Assembly: GCA_003565575.1 (NCBI GenBank)
Contig: PXBV01000336.1
Span: 1 to 6,455, forward strand
Direction: 5' to 3'
DNA from: Psychroflexus sp.
GTDB taxonomy: Bacteria; Bacteroidota; Bacteroidia; Flavobacteriales; Flavobacteriaceae
DNA length: 6,455 nt
A program made the position numbers and the translations under genes. The notes under the pieces were generated by a model. That model made no database searches. It saw only the letters and a list, made by a program, of their open reading frames with translations, and was not told where the DNA came from. Below are positions 6,315 to 6,455 of this stretch, piece by piece; the first letter of the stretch is position 1, and each line of letters starts with the position of its first letter.

Positions 6315-6322
6315 TAGGTTTG
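6315..6322 (+). promoter_or_regulatory. Possible rightward -7 box
   Basis: The plus strand reads TAGGTTTG followed by C, with TTTA at 6292-6295 after a 19-base spacer, one base off TTTG. It would drive transcription rightward, away from the peptidase, into the repeat and past the window edge. No coding region starts inside the window, so its target cannot be seen and it may be chance. Confidence 0.25.
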
Positions 6323-6344
6323 CATTGGTTTTGGTGTTGTTTTG

Positions 6345-6455
6345 GAGCTCATCCCGCTATCCATTCCAAGTCCGCACTTGGCAGCTAGCAAAGCTAAATC
6401 CGCAAAAGAGCTTCCGTTGGTCGCTTTTTGCAGTCAAGCTTTGCAAAGCTTCCAA
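6345..6455. repeat. Hairpin-rich intergenic repeat, cut by window end
   Basis: Non-coding sequence beginning at GAGCTC (6345-6350) and rich in short inverted repeats. CCAAGT/ACTTGG forms a perfect 6-bp stem with loop CCGC (6366-6381). GCAAAAG (6402-6408) faces CTTTTTGC (6424-6431) around a CTTCCGTTGG loop. AAGCTTTGCAAAGCTT (6436-6451) is a perfect 16-base palindrome. The octamer GCAAAGCT occurs at 6388-6395 and 6443-6450, and inverted at 6437-6444. From memory, closely similar sequences with CATCCCGCTATCC and CTTCCGTTGGTCGCTTTTT recur between genes in Flavobacteriia. No open frame or transposase is visible. The element probably continues beyond the window. Confidence 0.6.

Noticed and set aside
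1..6455. CRISPR array, tRNA, rRNA, insertion sequence or phage genes
   Set aside because: No regularly spaced repeats, tRNA-like arms, transposase or phage motifs were found on either strand.

Overview
The window looks like a chromosomal segment of a Bacteroidota member, most likely class Flavobacteriia. The evidence is the A+T-rich composition, absence of clear Shine-Dalgarno sites, repeated TAnnTTTG promoter -7 boxes, and gene families typical of that class: an HU/CCDC81-plus-SPOR protein, an anti-sigma-like protein fused to a beta-barrel-like domain, and a lipoprotein with an acidic stretch after its lipidated Cys. All seven protein genes lie on the minus strand, so they are transcribed from high to low coordinates. 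No RNA gene, CRISPR array, transposase or phage gene was seen.

From the right edge: 6345-6455 is an intergenic, hairpin-rich sequence that looks like an interspersed flavobacterial repeat cut by the window end. A spacer with a promoter (6218-6225) leads into an M20 family metallopeptidase/dipeptidase (4758-6155). A 242-bp gap follows, holding a weak terminator, a housekeeping-type -7 box and an ECF-sigma-like promoter.

That gap leads into a three-gene operon with no bases between genes: small lipoprotein (4072-4515), ECF sigma factor (3517-4071), and a 454-residue protein with an anti-sigma-like N-terminus, one membrane segment and a C-terminal outer-membrane-barrel-like domain (2152-3516). 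This is the most interesting part. It reads as a self-regulated envelope-sensing unit whose regulator seems to join inner-membrane and outer-membrane modules in one chain.

To the left, an HU/CCDC81-SPOR envelope protein (1095-2087) has a well-formed promoter almost touching its start codon. A hotdog acyl-CoA thioesterase (538-1050) has its own -7 box, also very close to the start. A small four-helix membrane protein, possibly a heme-binding cytochrome b-like protein (88-525), follows 12 bases after the thioesterase and is probably co-transcribed. The last 87 bases hold only a short stem-loop.
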